Origin: Flavobacterium glycines
Lineage (GTDB): Bacteria; Bacteroidota; Bacteroidia; Flavobacteriales; Flavobacteriaceae
Direction: 5' to 3'
Assembly: GCF_900100165.1 (NCBI RefSeq)
Contig: NZ_FNEO01000006.1
Coordinates: 62,001-126,000, forward strand
Length of the DNA stretch: 64,000 bases
Shown here: positions 1-6,915 of the stretch, one piece after another
How the letters are laid out: every line of letters begins with the position of its first letter
Position numbering within the stretch: the stretch's first letter is position 1
Notes under the pieces: generated by a model
Seen by the model: the letters and a program-made list of their open reading frames with translations, nothing else
What the model was told of the DNA's origin: nothing
Database searches by the model: none
Program-made: the position numbers and the translations under genes

Positions 1-69
1 TAAAAATAAAAACAGCAGTCCTAAAACAAGGTAGGTGAATAGAATCGTATTTCGTTTTTGGTTTTTCAA
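1..69 (-). CDS. Start of a FecCD/BtuC-like permease (partial)
   Basis: Reading leftwards from a TTG at 69-67, all 23 codons to the window edge are open and encode a short basic stretch (MKNQKRNTILF) followed by a hydrophobic helix rich in Leu and Phe. This is what the N-terminus of a FecCD-type ABC permease looks like. It starts 7 bases after the stop codon of the BtuF-like gene, so the two are probably co-transcribed as binding protein and permease of a cobalamin importer. The stop of the upstream gene lies in the same frame, so TTG is the only reasonable start seen. The family assignment rests mostly on position; only a signal-like segment is visible. Confidence 0.45.
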   Translation of the reverse strand, partial: MKNQKRNTILFTYLVLGLLFLFL

Positions 70-75
70 TGGAGC

Positions 76-1218
76 TTAATTTAGTTTTGTTGCAAAAGTA
101 AATGCGTAGTCATTTAGCAATTCGGGGTGGAAGATTTTAATGTAATCTTTTAAAACCAAATCAGGTCGGCTTGGGGCTAATTCATAATAAATTGTTCCTC
201 CGGTAGCACCAAACCTGCTCTCAAAAGTATAAATATTTTTGTTGTTAAAAGCAGCAAACTGGCTGTAATGTGGATTGCTGTCGGCCAAATCTTTTAAATC
301 TTTAAACGAGCCGGTAGCAATCCAGACATCAGCGTTTTTAGCTTTGTCCAATATGTTTTCAAAAGCTAACCCCAGGCTGCCGCTGCCTTCAACATCAGCC
401 CATAAATAATTCGATTTGGCGTCTTTCATAAATTGGGCAACCCAACTTTTTCCTTTGGCTACAAACCATTGATTTTGGTACATCGAACCATATAAAACAG
501 TCGATGCTGCTTTTTGATTGGCTACTAGTTTTAGTGCTTCGTTGTAGTTTTTTACAATGTTGTCAAAAAGTTTTTTTCCTTCTTTTTCTTTGCCAAATAA
601 GGCTGCGTACAATTTAATCCATTCGGCTTTTCCCAGCGGGGATTGTTCCATCCAGTCGGCCTGTATAATCACGTTTAAACCACTTTTTTCTAAGTTGGCA
701 ATCATCGGATTGTTGTTGTCAATTCCAAAAGTTACGATAGCTTCCGGAGCTAAGTCAATTAGTTTTTCGATATTTAAACGTTCGTTTTGACCAACATTTT
801 TCACTATTCCGGCATCAATCAATTTTCGGGTTTTTTCAGAGGAAATATAGTCCGTGTGTGGAAATCCGGTCAGGGATTTTTCAACATGAAGCATTTCTAA
901 AAAAGGAACATTCGTAGTCGAAGTCACTACGATTGATTGTAACGGAACGGATAGTTGGGGGTATTTTTGTAAGCTGTCCGGAACGGAAGCATTTTTCTCT
1001 TTTAAGATATAAGTGAAATTTTTATTGGCATCCGGCCAGGGATTTAAAACCTTCACAATAGAGTAGCCATCGTATTTGTAAATAGCCAGATTGCTCGAAT
1101 ATTCAATTTCGTTTTTTACAGTTGCAATTGTTTTAGTGTTAGTGTTTTCGGTTTTTTTACAGCTAATAAAAAAGCAAATACTTAAAACTGAAAAAAATGT
1201 ATAAAGAGAGTTTTTCAT
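76..1218 (-). CDS. btuF: Periplasmic-binding lipoprotein of a cobalamin/siderophore-type ABC importer (BtuF-like)
   Basis: This 380-residue protein begins with a lipoprotein signal ending in LSICFFISC, so Cys20 should be lipidated and the protein held at a membrane on the periplasmic side. The body has the two-lobe class III binding-protein pattern (PF01497): a first lobe with TSTTNVPFLEMLHV, then EKLIDLAPEAIVTFG, a long linking helix near 205-235, and a second lobe with LADSNPHYSQFAAFNNKNIYTF. Such proteins deliver corrinoids or ferric chelates to a BtuCD-type permease. Its neighbours on one side are a permease start and on the other the cobU-bluB/cobT-cobS-cobC genes, which favours corrinoid as ligand. 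Ferric siderophore remains possible because binding residues cannot be checked here. Confidence 0.8.
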   Translation of the reverse strand: MKNSLYTFFSVLSICFFISCKKTENTNTKTIATVKNEIEYSSNLAIYKYDGYSIVKVLNPWPDANKNFTYILKEKNASVPDSLQKYPQLSVPLQSIVVTSTTNVPFLEMLHVEKSLTGFPHTDYISSEKTRKLIDAGIVKNVGQNERLNIEKLIDLAPEAIVTFGIDNNNPMIANLEKSGLNVIIQADWMEQSPLGKAEWIKLYAALFGKEKEGKKLFDNIVKNYNEALKLVANQKAASTVLYGSMYQNQWFVAKGKSWVAQFMKDAKSNYLWADVEGSGSLGLAFENILDKAKNADVWIATGSFKDLKDLADSNPHYSQFAAFNNKNIYTFESRFGATGGTIYYELAPSRPDLVLKDYIKIFHPELLNDYAFTFATKLN

Positions 1219-1239
1219 TGTAAATCATAAAAATCAACG

Positions 1240-1247
1240 CAAAGGTA
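1240..1247 (-). promoter_or_regulatory. Predicted -7 box for btuF
   Basis: On the minus strand this reads TACCTTTG, a perfect match to the Bacteroidota -7 consensus TAnnTTTG, ending 21 bases before the btuF start codon. No clear TTTG is present at the usual 19-base spacing upstream. No cobalamin riboswitch is recognisable in the short btuF leader. Confidence 0.45.
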
Positions 1248-1316
1248 TAAGAAAATCCACAAAATATCTTGTTTGTTTTTTAGGATAAAAAAATCAACAA
1301 ACACTATCTTTACCTC

Positions 1317-1679
1317 ATGAATGCTATAAAAGTAAAACAATGTTCCAATTGCGGGACACACTTTAATTGTGGTGATAGTGCTCCCAAAAAGAAATGCTGG
1401 TGCAATGATTTTCCGCCTATTTTTAATTTATCGGAAGGAGGGGATTGTCTTTGTCCGGCTTGTTTTAAAAATAGTTGTTCAATAAAAATAGAAGAATACG
1501 TTGCTACTATAACACCCGAAACCGCTTTGGATAATAAAGCCAAAGATTTACCCAAAACAACGAATCTAATTGAAGGAATCGATTATTATTTAGAAAACGG
1601 AAATTATGTTTTTAAAGCCTGGTTTCATCTCAAAAGAGGGAATTGTTGTGGAAATGGTTGCCGACATTGTCCGTATTAA
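1317..1679 (+). CDS. Small cysteine-rich protein, CWC-like domain plus DUF5522-like tail
   Basis: The 120 residues hold 13 cysteines in two blocks. The N-terminal part (9-55) has CSNCGTHFNCG, then CWCNDFPP and LCPACF, matching the Cys-rich CWC family. The C-terminal part (about 83-120) has LIEGIDYYLENGNYVF and ends HLKRGNCCGNGCRHCPY, the DUF5522 pattern of Bacteroidota. No enzyme motif is present; the clustered cysteines suggest zinc or another metal. It is read divergently from btuF and lies 107 bases before cobU in the same direction, so it may belong to the B12 salvage unit. Its function is not known. The start codon is the ATG directly before the conserved first Cys pair. Confidence 0.8.
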   Translation: MNAIKVKQCSNCGTHFNCGDSAPKKKCWCNDFPPIFNLSEGGDCLCPACFKNSCSIKIEEYVATITPETALDNKAKDLPKTTNLIEGIDYYLENGNYVFKAWFHLKRGNCCGNGCRHCPY

Positions 1680-1683
1680 AAAA

Positions 1684-1786
1684 GTTGTGAGTTATGAGTT
1701 ATGAGTTATGCGAAGAGAAACATACGTTAGAAAAAACAATTAGAAATTAAAATTTATAATTAACAATTTACAATCAATAATTAAAA
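1684..1786 (+). repeat. AT-rich spacer with GTTATGA tandem repeats
   Basis: The spacer between the Cys-rich gene and cobU contains three to four copies of a 7-base unit GTTATGA, then AATTAAAAT-type runs ending directly at the cobU ATG. The same GTTATGA array recurs near 41735-41762 in front of hemN. It carries no coding potential. Confidence 0.6.
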
Positions 1787-2302
1787 ATGATTTATTTCAT
1801 AACAGGAGGGGAGCGCTCCGGGAAAAGCAGTTATGCTGAAAATATTGCTAAAGATTTATCGTCAAGGCCGATGTATGTGGCTACGGCCAGAAAATGGGAT
1901 GATGATTTTCAAAAGCGAATTGATCGTCATCAAAAAGACCGTGACGAACGCTGGATTAATATTGAAAAAGAAAAGTTTTTAAGCGAAATTGATTTTTCAG
2001 GACAAGTGGCTGTGATTGATTGCGTAACTTTATGGCTGACCAATTTTTTTGTAGATACTAAGAACGATGTTGAGTTGAGTCTGATTCAGGCTAAGGCTGA
2101 ATTTGAAGCCGTGGCCAATCAACCCAATGCGACTATCATTATTATTTCAAACGAAATTGGTATGGGTGTTCATGCAGATACGCATATTGGTCGGAAGTTT
2201 ACCGAATTGCAAGGCTGGATGAACCAATATTTAGCAAAAAAAGCGGATAAAGCCATCTTAATGGTTTCGGGAATTCCTGTTGTTATTAAAGGAGGGTTAT
2301 GA
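1787..2302 (+). CDS. cobU: Adenosylcobinamide kinase / adenosylcobinamide-phosphate guanylyltransferase
   Basis: This 171-residue cytoplasmic enzyme phosphorylates adenosylcobinamide and then transfers GMP to give AdoCbi-GDP, the substrate for CobS. It opens with the P-loop GGERSGKS (residues 7-14). RHQKDRDERW at 47-56 contains His48, which corresponds to the guanylylated histidine region of CobU. DCVTLWLTNFF (about 79-89) and the NEIGMGVHAD block (about 123-132) are also typical of the family, and the length is normal. It heads the plus-strand salvage genes followed by the BluB-CobT fusion, cobS and cobC. Confidence 0.95.
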   Translation: MIYFITGGERSGKSSYAENIAKDLSSRPMYVATARKWDDDFQKRIDRHQKDRDERWINIEKEKFLSEIDFSGQVAVIDCVTLWLTNFFVDTKNDVELSLIQAKAEFEAVANQPNATIIIISNEIGMGVHADTHIGRKFTELQGWMNQYLAKKADKAILMVSGIPVVIKGGL

Positions 2303-2468
2303 TTTAACAATGGCAATTTCAATAATCAATAATAATCACGAAATTCAAAAGCAATTGTAAGATACAATTTTAAAACATAGTTTTTTTGAAATTGAAATTG
2401 ATGATTGAAATTGTTATTGCCATTGATTTTTGCCATTGATTTTTTGAAATTGAAATTGATTTTTTAAT
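2303..2468 (+). repeat. Degenerate ATTGAAATTG repeat spacer
   Basis: The 166-base gap between cobU and the bluB-cobT gene is built of imperfect forward and inverted copies of GAAATTGAAATTG and TTGCCATTGATTTTT. Opposite arms near 2305-2365 and 2388-2440 can pair imperfectly. No gene is visible in it. Similar low-complexity spacers occur elsewhere in this window. Confidence 0.55.
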
Positions 2469-4145
2469 ATGAGCAATTTAGACGAAATAATAAAATCACG
2501 CCGTGATACCCGTCATTTTACCAATGATGCAGTTCCTGATGCTGTGATAGAGAAAGCTTTACAGGCGGGACACTGGGCGCCTTCTGTTGGCTTGACCGAA
2601 GCCACGCGCTACTATTTAATTAAATCAGATGAGGTTAAGAAGGCTGTAAAAGAGTTATTTCTTGAATATGATATAAAAGCTGCCAAAAGTACCGATGACG
2701 AATTACAAAAAGCGCAATATCAGGCATTAAAATTAGAAGCTATTGAAGAGGCTCCTTTGGGATTAGTCATTTGTTATGATCGTTCAGTGCTGAATCATTT
2801 TACCATTGGAACAGTGGGAAGCAATGAAGCGATTAAGTTTAGTGCGGTTTGTGCGGCTCAAAATATTTGGCTTTCGCTTACTGAACAAGGTTATTCGATG
2901 GGCTGGGTTTCGATTTTGAATTATTACCAATTCAAGAAAATATTAGGCTTACCAGAGCATATTGAACCACTGGGGTATTTTTGCGTAGGCAAACCGGCAA
3001 CGGATTATGATAAGCAGCCGATGTTGCAACAGCTGCATTGGAAACATAAATCAGAAGCGCCTTGTGTGACTGAAATAAGTCAACTCAGTTCGGCTGAAGA
3101 CTGGGAGGTTGAAGTAAATGTAGCTCACAAAGATACTTCAGTTGCTTTGAAGAAGGCATTAGAAGACAAAATAAACCAAAAAACAAAACCTACTGGTGCA
3201 TTAGGCGTACTTGAAAAAATAGCCCAACAAATCGGTGAAGTTTTTCAAACATTGGAACCTAAAATTAAGCAACCTCATATTGTTGTTTTTGCAGCCGATC
3301 ATGGAATTGCACAGCATGGGGTAAGCGCTTATCCACAAGATGTAACACGCCAGATGCTGACTAATTTTTTAGATGGCGGAGCGGCAATTAATGTATTTTG
3401 CAAACAAAATAACATTGCGCTTTCGGTAGTTGATGCGGGTGTCAATTATGATTTTCCTTCCAATACCAAACTAATTTCGGCTAAGATTGACAAAGGAACC
3501 CATTCGTTTTTAAATGATTCGGCTATGAGTAAAGCACAAATGGAATTGTGTTTTGCTAAAGGAGCTGAAGTTGTGACAAATATTGCAAAACAAGGCAGTA
3601 ATTGTATCGGTTTTGGTGAAATGGGAATTGGGAATACGGCTACCGCTTCGGTTTTGATGAGTGTACTTTGTAATTTTTCTATCGAAGATTGTGTAGGCAG
3701 AGGCACGGGAGTTACGGACGAAAAACTGGAATTCAAAATTAATATTTTAAGAAAAGCAATAGAAAATTATCACGGCCCAAAGGATTTGGATTCTTATTTG
3801 GCTCATTTTGGCGGATTTGAAATTTTGCAAATGGCAGGCGGAATGCTTGCTGCTTATGAACAGAATATGGTTTTTTTAGTGGATGGTTTTATTTGTAGCG
3901 TCGCTTTTTTAATAGCTTTCAAAAAAAATCCTGCAATATTGAAAAATGCTGTTTTCAGTCATCAATCGGCTGAGAAAGCCCATAAAAAATTGTTGGATTA
4001 TTTGGATGTATCGGCAATTCTTCAGCTTGATTTGCGTTTGGGAGAAGGAACAGGCTGTGCCCTTGTTTTTCCAATAGTTCAGTCGGCTGTGGCATTTTTA
4101 AATGAAATGGCGAGTTTTGAAAGTGCCGGGGTGAGTAAAAAATAG
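2469..4145 (+). CDS. Fusion of 5,6-dimethylbenzimidazole synthase (BluB) and nicotinate-nucleotide:DMB phosphoribosyltransferase (CobT)
   Basis: The 558-residue product joins two steps of lower-ligand synthesis. Residues about 1-205 are a BluB-type nitroreductase fold: SRRDTRHFTNDAVPD at the FMN-binding N-terminus, HWAPSVGLTEATRYYLI, and SMGWVSILNYYQFKKILGLP. BluB oxidatively breaks FMNH2 with O2 to give DMB. Residues about 220-555 are CobT: QKTKPTGALGVLEKIAQQIG, FAADHGIAQHGVSAYP, GEMGIGNTATASVL, and the catalytic-Glu motif GEGTGCALVFP with Glu526. CobT attaches DMB to ribose phosphate from nicotinate mononucleotide, yielding alpha-ribazole phosphate. The linker holds no stop or frameshift, so the fusion looks genuine and functional. 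Confidence 0.93.
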   Translation: MSNLDEIIKSRRDTRHFTNDAVPDAVIEKALQAGHWAPSVGLTEATRYYLIKSDEVKKAVKELFLEYDIKAAKSTDDELQKAQYQALKLEAIEEAPLGLVICYDRSVLNHFTIGTVGSNEAIKFSAVCAAQNIWLSLTEQGYSMGWVSILNYYQFKKILGLPEHIEPLGYFCVGKPATDYDKQPMLQQLHWKHKSEAPCVTEISQLSSAEDWEVEVNVAHKDTSVALKKALEDKINQKTKPTGALGVLEKIAQQIGEVFQTLEPKIKQPHIVVFAADHGIAQHGVSAYPQDVTRQMLTNFLDGGAAINVFCKQNNIALSVVDAGVNYDFPSNTKLISAKIDKGTHSFLNDSAMSKAQMELCFAKGAEVVTNIAKQGSNCIGFGEMGIGNTATASVLMSVLCNFSIEDCVGRGTGVTDEKLEFKINILRKAIENYHGPKDLDSYLAHFGGFEILQMAGGMLAAYEQNMVFLVDGFICSVAFLIAFKKNPAILKNAVFSHQSAEKAHKKLLDYLDVSAILQLDLRLGEGTGCALVFPIVQSAVAFLNEMASFESAGVSKK

Positions 4146-4201
4146 AAAGCAGAATATAGAATACAGAAGGCAGATTTTAGAATTAAAGTATTTATAAAAT
4201 A

Positions 4202-5020
4202 ATGAAAAAAGAACTCCATATATTTTTTACAGCATTGATGTTTTATACCCGAATTCCCTGTCCTGCAACTATAGATCACCATCCTGATTATTTAAACAAG
4301 GCTTCGAGATATTTTCCTTTAATTGGTTGGATAGTAGGAAGTGTAAGTTTTGTAACCTATTATTTTTCTGCTTTTGTTTTTTCAAATGAAATTGCCGTTG
4401 TGCTTTCGATGATTGCCGGTATTCTGGTTACGGGAGCTTTTCACGAAGATGGTTTTGCCGATGTATGTGATGGTTTTGGCGGAGGCTGGACTAAAGAAAA
4501 GATTCTTTTAATTATGAAAGACAGTGCTATAGGAGCTTTTGGTGCGATTGGTTTAGTATTACTTTTTTTATTGAAGTTTCAAAGTTTGATTCAATTAATA
4601 AGTAATATTCAAATAGTAGGTGTTGGAATTGGGATTCTGTCCCGAAGTTTCGGGATTGAAATTTTACTTCTTTTTGTAGCAGCTCATGCTTTGAGTCGTC
4701 TGGCTGCTGTTTCTATTGTTTTTACCCACGAATATTCCAGAGAAGATGCGACAAGCAAAAGCAAACCGATTGCTCAAAATTATACTTGGAAAGAAATTAT
4801 AGGTGCTTTCTTTTTTGGATTAATTCCCTTGTTGGTTTTGTCTTATTTTCAATGGCAATTGTTTCTGGCAGTAATTCCGGTTTTTGTAACCCGATATTTT
4901 CTTGCACGTTATTTCCAAAAATGGATTGGCGGTTACACAGGAGATTGCCTTGGAGCAACGCAACAGGTTTGTGAAGTCATTTTTTATCTGTCAATAATTG
5001 CAATATGGAAGTTTATTTAG
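4202..5020 (+). CDS. cobS: Adenosylcobinamide-GDP ribazoletransferase (cobalamin synthase)
   Basis: CobS is an inner-membrane enzyme joining AdoCbi-GDP and alpha-ribazole (phosphate) to form the cobalamin. The 272-residue protein has the family start FTALMFYTRIPCP, about six to seven hydrophobic segments, and the acidic motif GAFHEDGFADVCDGFGG near residues 78-94. The C-terminal GGYTGDCLGATQQ near 243-255 is also typical. It overlaps the next gene, cobC, by 16 bases, indicating translational coupling. A stretch near residues 138-153 encoded around 4615-4660 includes a CCCGA..TCGGG palindrome and may be a small in-frame insertion. Confidence 0.93.
   Translation: MKKELHIFFTALMFYTRIPCPATIDHHPDYLNKASRYFPLIGWIVGSVSFVTYYFSAFVFSNEIAVVLSMIAGILVTGAFHEDGFADVCDGFGGGWTKEKILLIMKDSAIGAFGAIGLVLLFLLKFQSLIQLISNIQIVGVGIGILSRSFGIEILLLFVAAHALSRLAAVSIVFTHEYSREDATSKSKPIAQNYTWKEIIGAFFFGLIPLLVLSYFQWQLFLAVIPVFVTRYFLARYFQKWIGGYTGDCLGATQQVCEVIFYLSIIAIWKFI
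4640..4655. repeat. Short palindrome TCCCGAA-gt-TTCGGGA inside cobS
   Basis: A perfect 7-base inverted repeat with a two-base centre lies inside cobS and is read in frame as LSRSFGI. Palindromes with the same CCCGA core occur in ccoG (32226-32241) and between genes at 48245-48262 and 50117-50136, so this appears to be a dispersed family. Confidence 0.6.
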
Positions 5021-5526
5021 TCAGACATACCGAAACAGTTTGTGAAAAAGGTATTTGCTATGGACAAACTGATGTGGGGCTGAAAGCGCCTTTTTTGGAA
5101 CAATTTGAATCGATAAAAAAGCAAATTCCTGCTGATACAATCATTTATTCCAGTCCTTTATCCCGATGTGTTCAATTGGCTAATTATTTAGCGCCTTCGA
5201 TAATTACCGATTCTCGTTTGATGGAAATGCATTTTGGAGATTGGGAAATGAAAAAATGGGATGCCATTCCTCAGGATGAGTTCGCTCCCTGGATGAATGA
5301 TTTTGTCAATGTAGCTGTTCCTAATGGAGAATCTTTTGTTGGTTTACATCATAGGGTAACTGATTTTTGGTCTGAAATAATAACTCAAAATAACTCAAAA
5401 TCAATAGCAATTGTTTCGCATGCAGGCGTGGTTAGGAGCATTTTGTGTACTATTTCAAATTTACCTCTGAAAGACGCTTTTACCAATAAAGTCGATTTTG
5501 GTGAACTTATCAAGTTGAAATTATAA
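5005..5526 (+). CDS. cobC: Alpha-ribazole phosphatase, histidine phosphatase family
   Basis: This 173-residue cytoplasmic enzyme belongs to the histidine phosphatase (phosphoglycerate mutase-like) family. LVRHTET carries the phosphorylated His8, SSPLSRC follows near 50-56, and SHAGVVRS near 138-145 supplies the second catalytic histidine. In cobalamin synthesis it removes phosphate from alpha-ribazole phosphate or from cobalamin phosphate. Specific assignment rests on the overlap with cobS and the flanking salvage genes, since the motifs alone do not separate it from other phosphatases of the family. Confidence 0.88.
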   Translation: MEVYLVRHTETVCEKGICYGQTDVGLKAPFLEQFESIKKQIPADTIIYSSPLSRCVQLANYLAPSIITDSRLMEMHFGDWEMKKWDAIPQDEFAPWMNDFVNVAVPNGESFVGLHHRVTDFWSEIITQNNSKSIAIVSHAGVVRSILCTISNLPLKDAFTNKVDFGELIKLKL

Positions 5527-5716
5527 CTTAAGGTTTTTGATTGTATTTTACTGGTTAACAGTGGTTTGTTTTGTTTGAATAAAATGTTTATATCGCAAAA
5601 AAATATATTAAAATAGTGCTGTTCAAACAATTGAAGAGTTGCTGCTTTGAATTACAGTAGTAGTTTTGAGTATGGTGTATGAAAAAGTTGGAGCCTTTGA
5701 AGAGCAGAAAAAAAAT

Positions 5717-5750
5717 GAGGCTGTCTGAAAAGTAATTTTCAGACAGCCTC
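5717..5750. terminator. Bidirectional intrinsic terminator after cobC
   Basis: A perfect 15-base-pair stem (GAGGCTGTCTGAAAA and its complement) closes a GTAA loop and is followed by TTATTTT. It lies between the converging ends of cobC and the minus-strand GPAYKN-repeat gene and can serve both, with A/T runs on each side. The rest of the gap 5527-5805 shows nothing else. Confidence 0.85.
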
Positions 5751-5805
5751 TTATTTTCTAATGACACTTTTTTTCTCTGTTTTTTTATGCAGATTCAGTT
5801 CACTT

Positions 5806-6168
5806 TTATTTTTCTGTACCAACTGTTTCCACTGCAACCAGTTCTTGTTTAGAGGTGTTATTCCATGGACCATGATTTTTGTAAGCCGGTCCTGTTAATT
5901 GTTGTCTTTCAGAACCTGTAGTTTGCACCAGTACCAGGTTTTCTTTAGAAGTGATTTTTCCTGGCTTTTGGTTTTTGTATGCAGGTCCCTGAAGCGTTAC
6001 TTTATTACTTTCTGAATATATTTTAGTTGGCACTGCTTTGTGCATCCAGGATTTAAAATTTTTAAAAGCCGGACCTTTTAAATCACTTTGTTTCACCTCA
6101 TTTTTCTCTTGTGCAAATCCGTTAAAAGAAATTACTAAAAATCCTAAAATCAATGCTATCTTTTTCAT
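5806..6168 (-). CDS. Secreted protein with three GPAYKN repeats, unknown function
   Basis: Taken from the ATG at 6168, the product is 120 residues and starts with a clear signal peptide, MKKIALILGFLVISFNGFAQ, so it should be exported. An ATG nine codons upstream would put a polar stretch before the signal and is less likely. The mature part is three spaced units: DLKGPAFKNFKSW, LQGPAYKNQKPG and LTGPAYKNHGPW, each followed by about 25 residues containing SxxxLV or similar. It has no catalytic motif and no T9SS sorting domain. I do not recognise a named family. The neighbour is a two-component system transcribed in the same direction. Confidence 0.75.
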   Translation of the reverse strand: MKKIALILGFLVISFNGFAQEKNEVKQSDLKGPAFKNFKSWMHKAVPTKIYSESNKVTLQGPAYKNQKPGKITSKENLVLVQTTGSERQQLTGPAYKNHGPWNNTSKQELVAVETVGTEK

Positions 6169-6282
6169 GGCTATTACTTTTTGTTGTTTTAACAAAATTA
6201 CATTCAGTAATAGTCTTTTAGGATTATGTAAATTTACTCAATTTGCATCCGTATTTATACGGATATTGTTGTTTTTAATCGC

Positions 6283-6915
6283 TTAAACTAAATTCATTTT
6301 TGCTGCTTTTTTTATGAGTTCAGCGGTATTTTTTACTTCTAACTTTTTTAAAATATTAGCACGATGGGTTTCTATGGTGCGGGAACTCACAAAGAGTTTA
6401 GCTGCAATTTCTTTAGTGGTTAAGCCCTTAGCAATTAATCCTAAAACTTCGGTTTCTTTGTTGGATAGAATATTCTCACTGATACTTTGTTCCGACATGA
6501 AGTTGATCATTTTTTCTGAAATTTCAGCACTGAAATATTTTTTCCCTATAGCAACGCTTCTTATGGCGACTATCAATTCCGATTCATCTGTATTTTTTAA
6601 CAGGTAGCCGTAAGCGCCCATTTTAGCGCATTTTGCGATGTAATTACCATCATCATGCATGGAAATGACAATAGGTTTTATATTTGAATTTAAAGCTTTT
6701 AATTCTTTTAAAACGGCAAAACCATCCCTGTTGGGCATTGTGATATCCAATAATACAATATCCGCCTCAAATTGGGTATTTACAAGCTCCATCAACTCCA
6801 AACCATCAGCGACACTTTTAACTATTTTGATGTCGTCATGTTTTCTTAGTAACTCGGCAAGTCCATTTCGAAAAAGCTCGTGATCATCGGCTATTATAAG
6901 TTTTATTGCTGTCAT
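6283..6915 (-). CDS. NarL/FixJ-type response regulator
   Basis: The 210 residues form a receiver domain (1-120) with acidic pair Asp10-Asp11, predicted phosphoacceptor Asp57 in VLLDITMPNRDG, and the conserved Lys in YGYLLKNTDESE. A C-terminal LuxR-type helix-turn-helix follows (about 145-205: SNKETEVLGLIAKGLTTKEI, FVSSRTIETHRANILKKL). It binds DNA when phosphorylated. It overlaps the histidine kinase gene by four bases, so the two are a translationally coupled cognate pair. Target genes are not evident; the adjacent secreted repeat protein at 5806-6168 is a candidate. Confidence 0.93.
   Translation of the reverse strand: MTAIKLIIADDHELFRNGLAELLRKHDDIKIVKSVADGLELMELVNTQFEADIVLLDITMPNRDGFAVLKELKALNSNIKPIVISMHDDGNYIAKCAKMGAYGYLLKNTDESELIVAIRSVAIGKKYFSAEISEKMINFMSEQSISENILSNKETEVLGLIAKGLTTKEIAAKLFVSSRTIETHRANILKKLEVKNTAELIKKAAKMNLV

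Noticed and set aside
1684..1710. GTTATGA tandem array as a CRISPR-like repeat
   Set aside because: Units are seven bases with no unique spacers; it is a simple tandem repeat also seen at 41735-41765.
1219..1786. Cobalamin riboswitch near the B12 genes
   Set aside because: The leaders of btuF, the Cys-rich gene and cobU are too short or too AT-rich and lack a recognisable B12 box.
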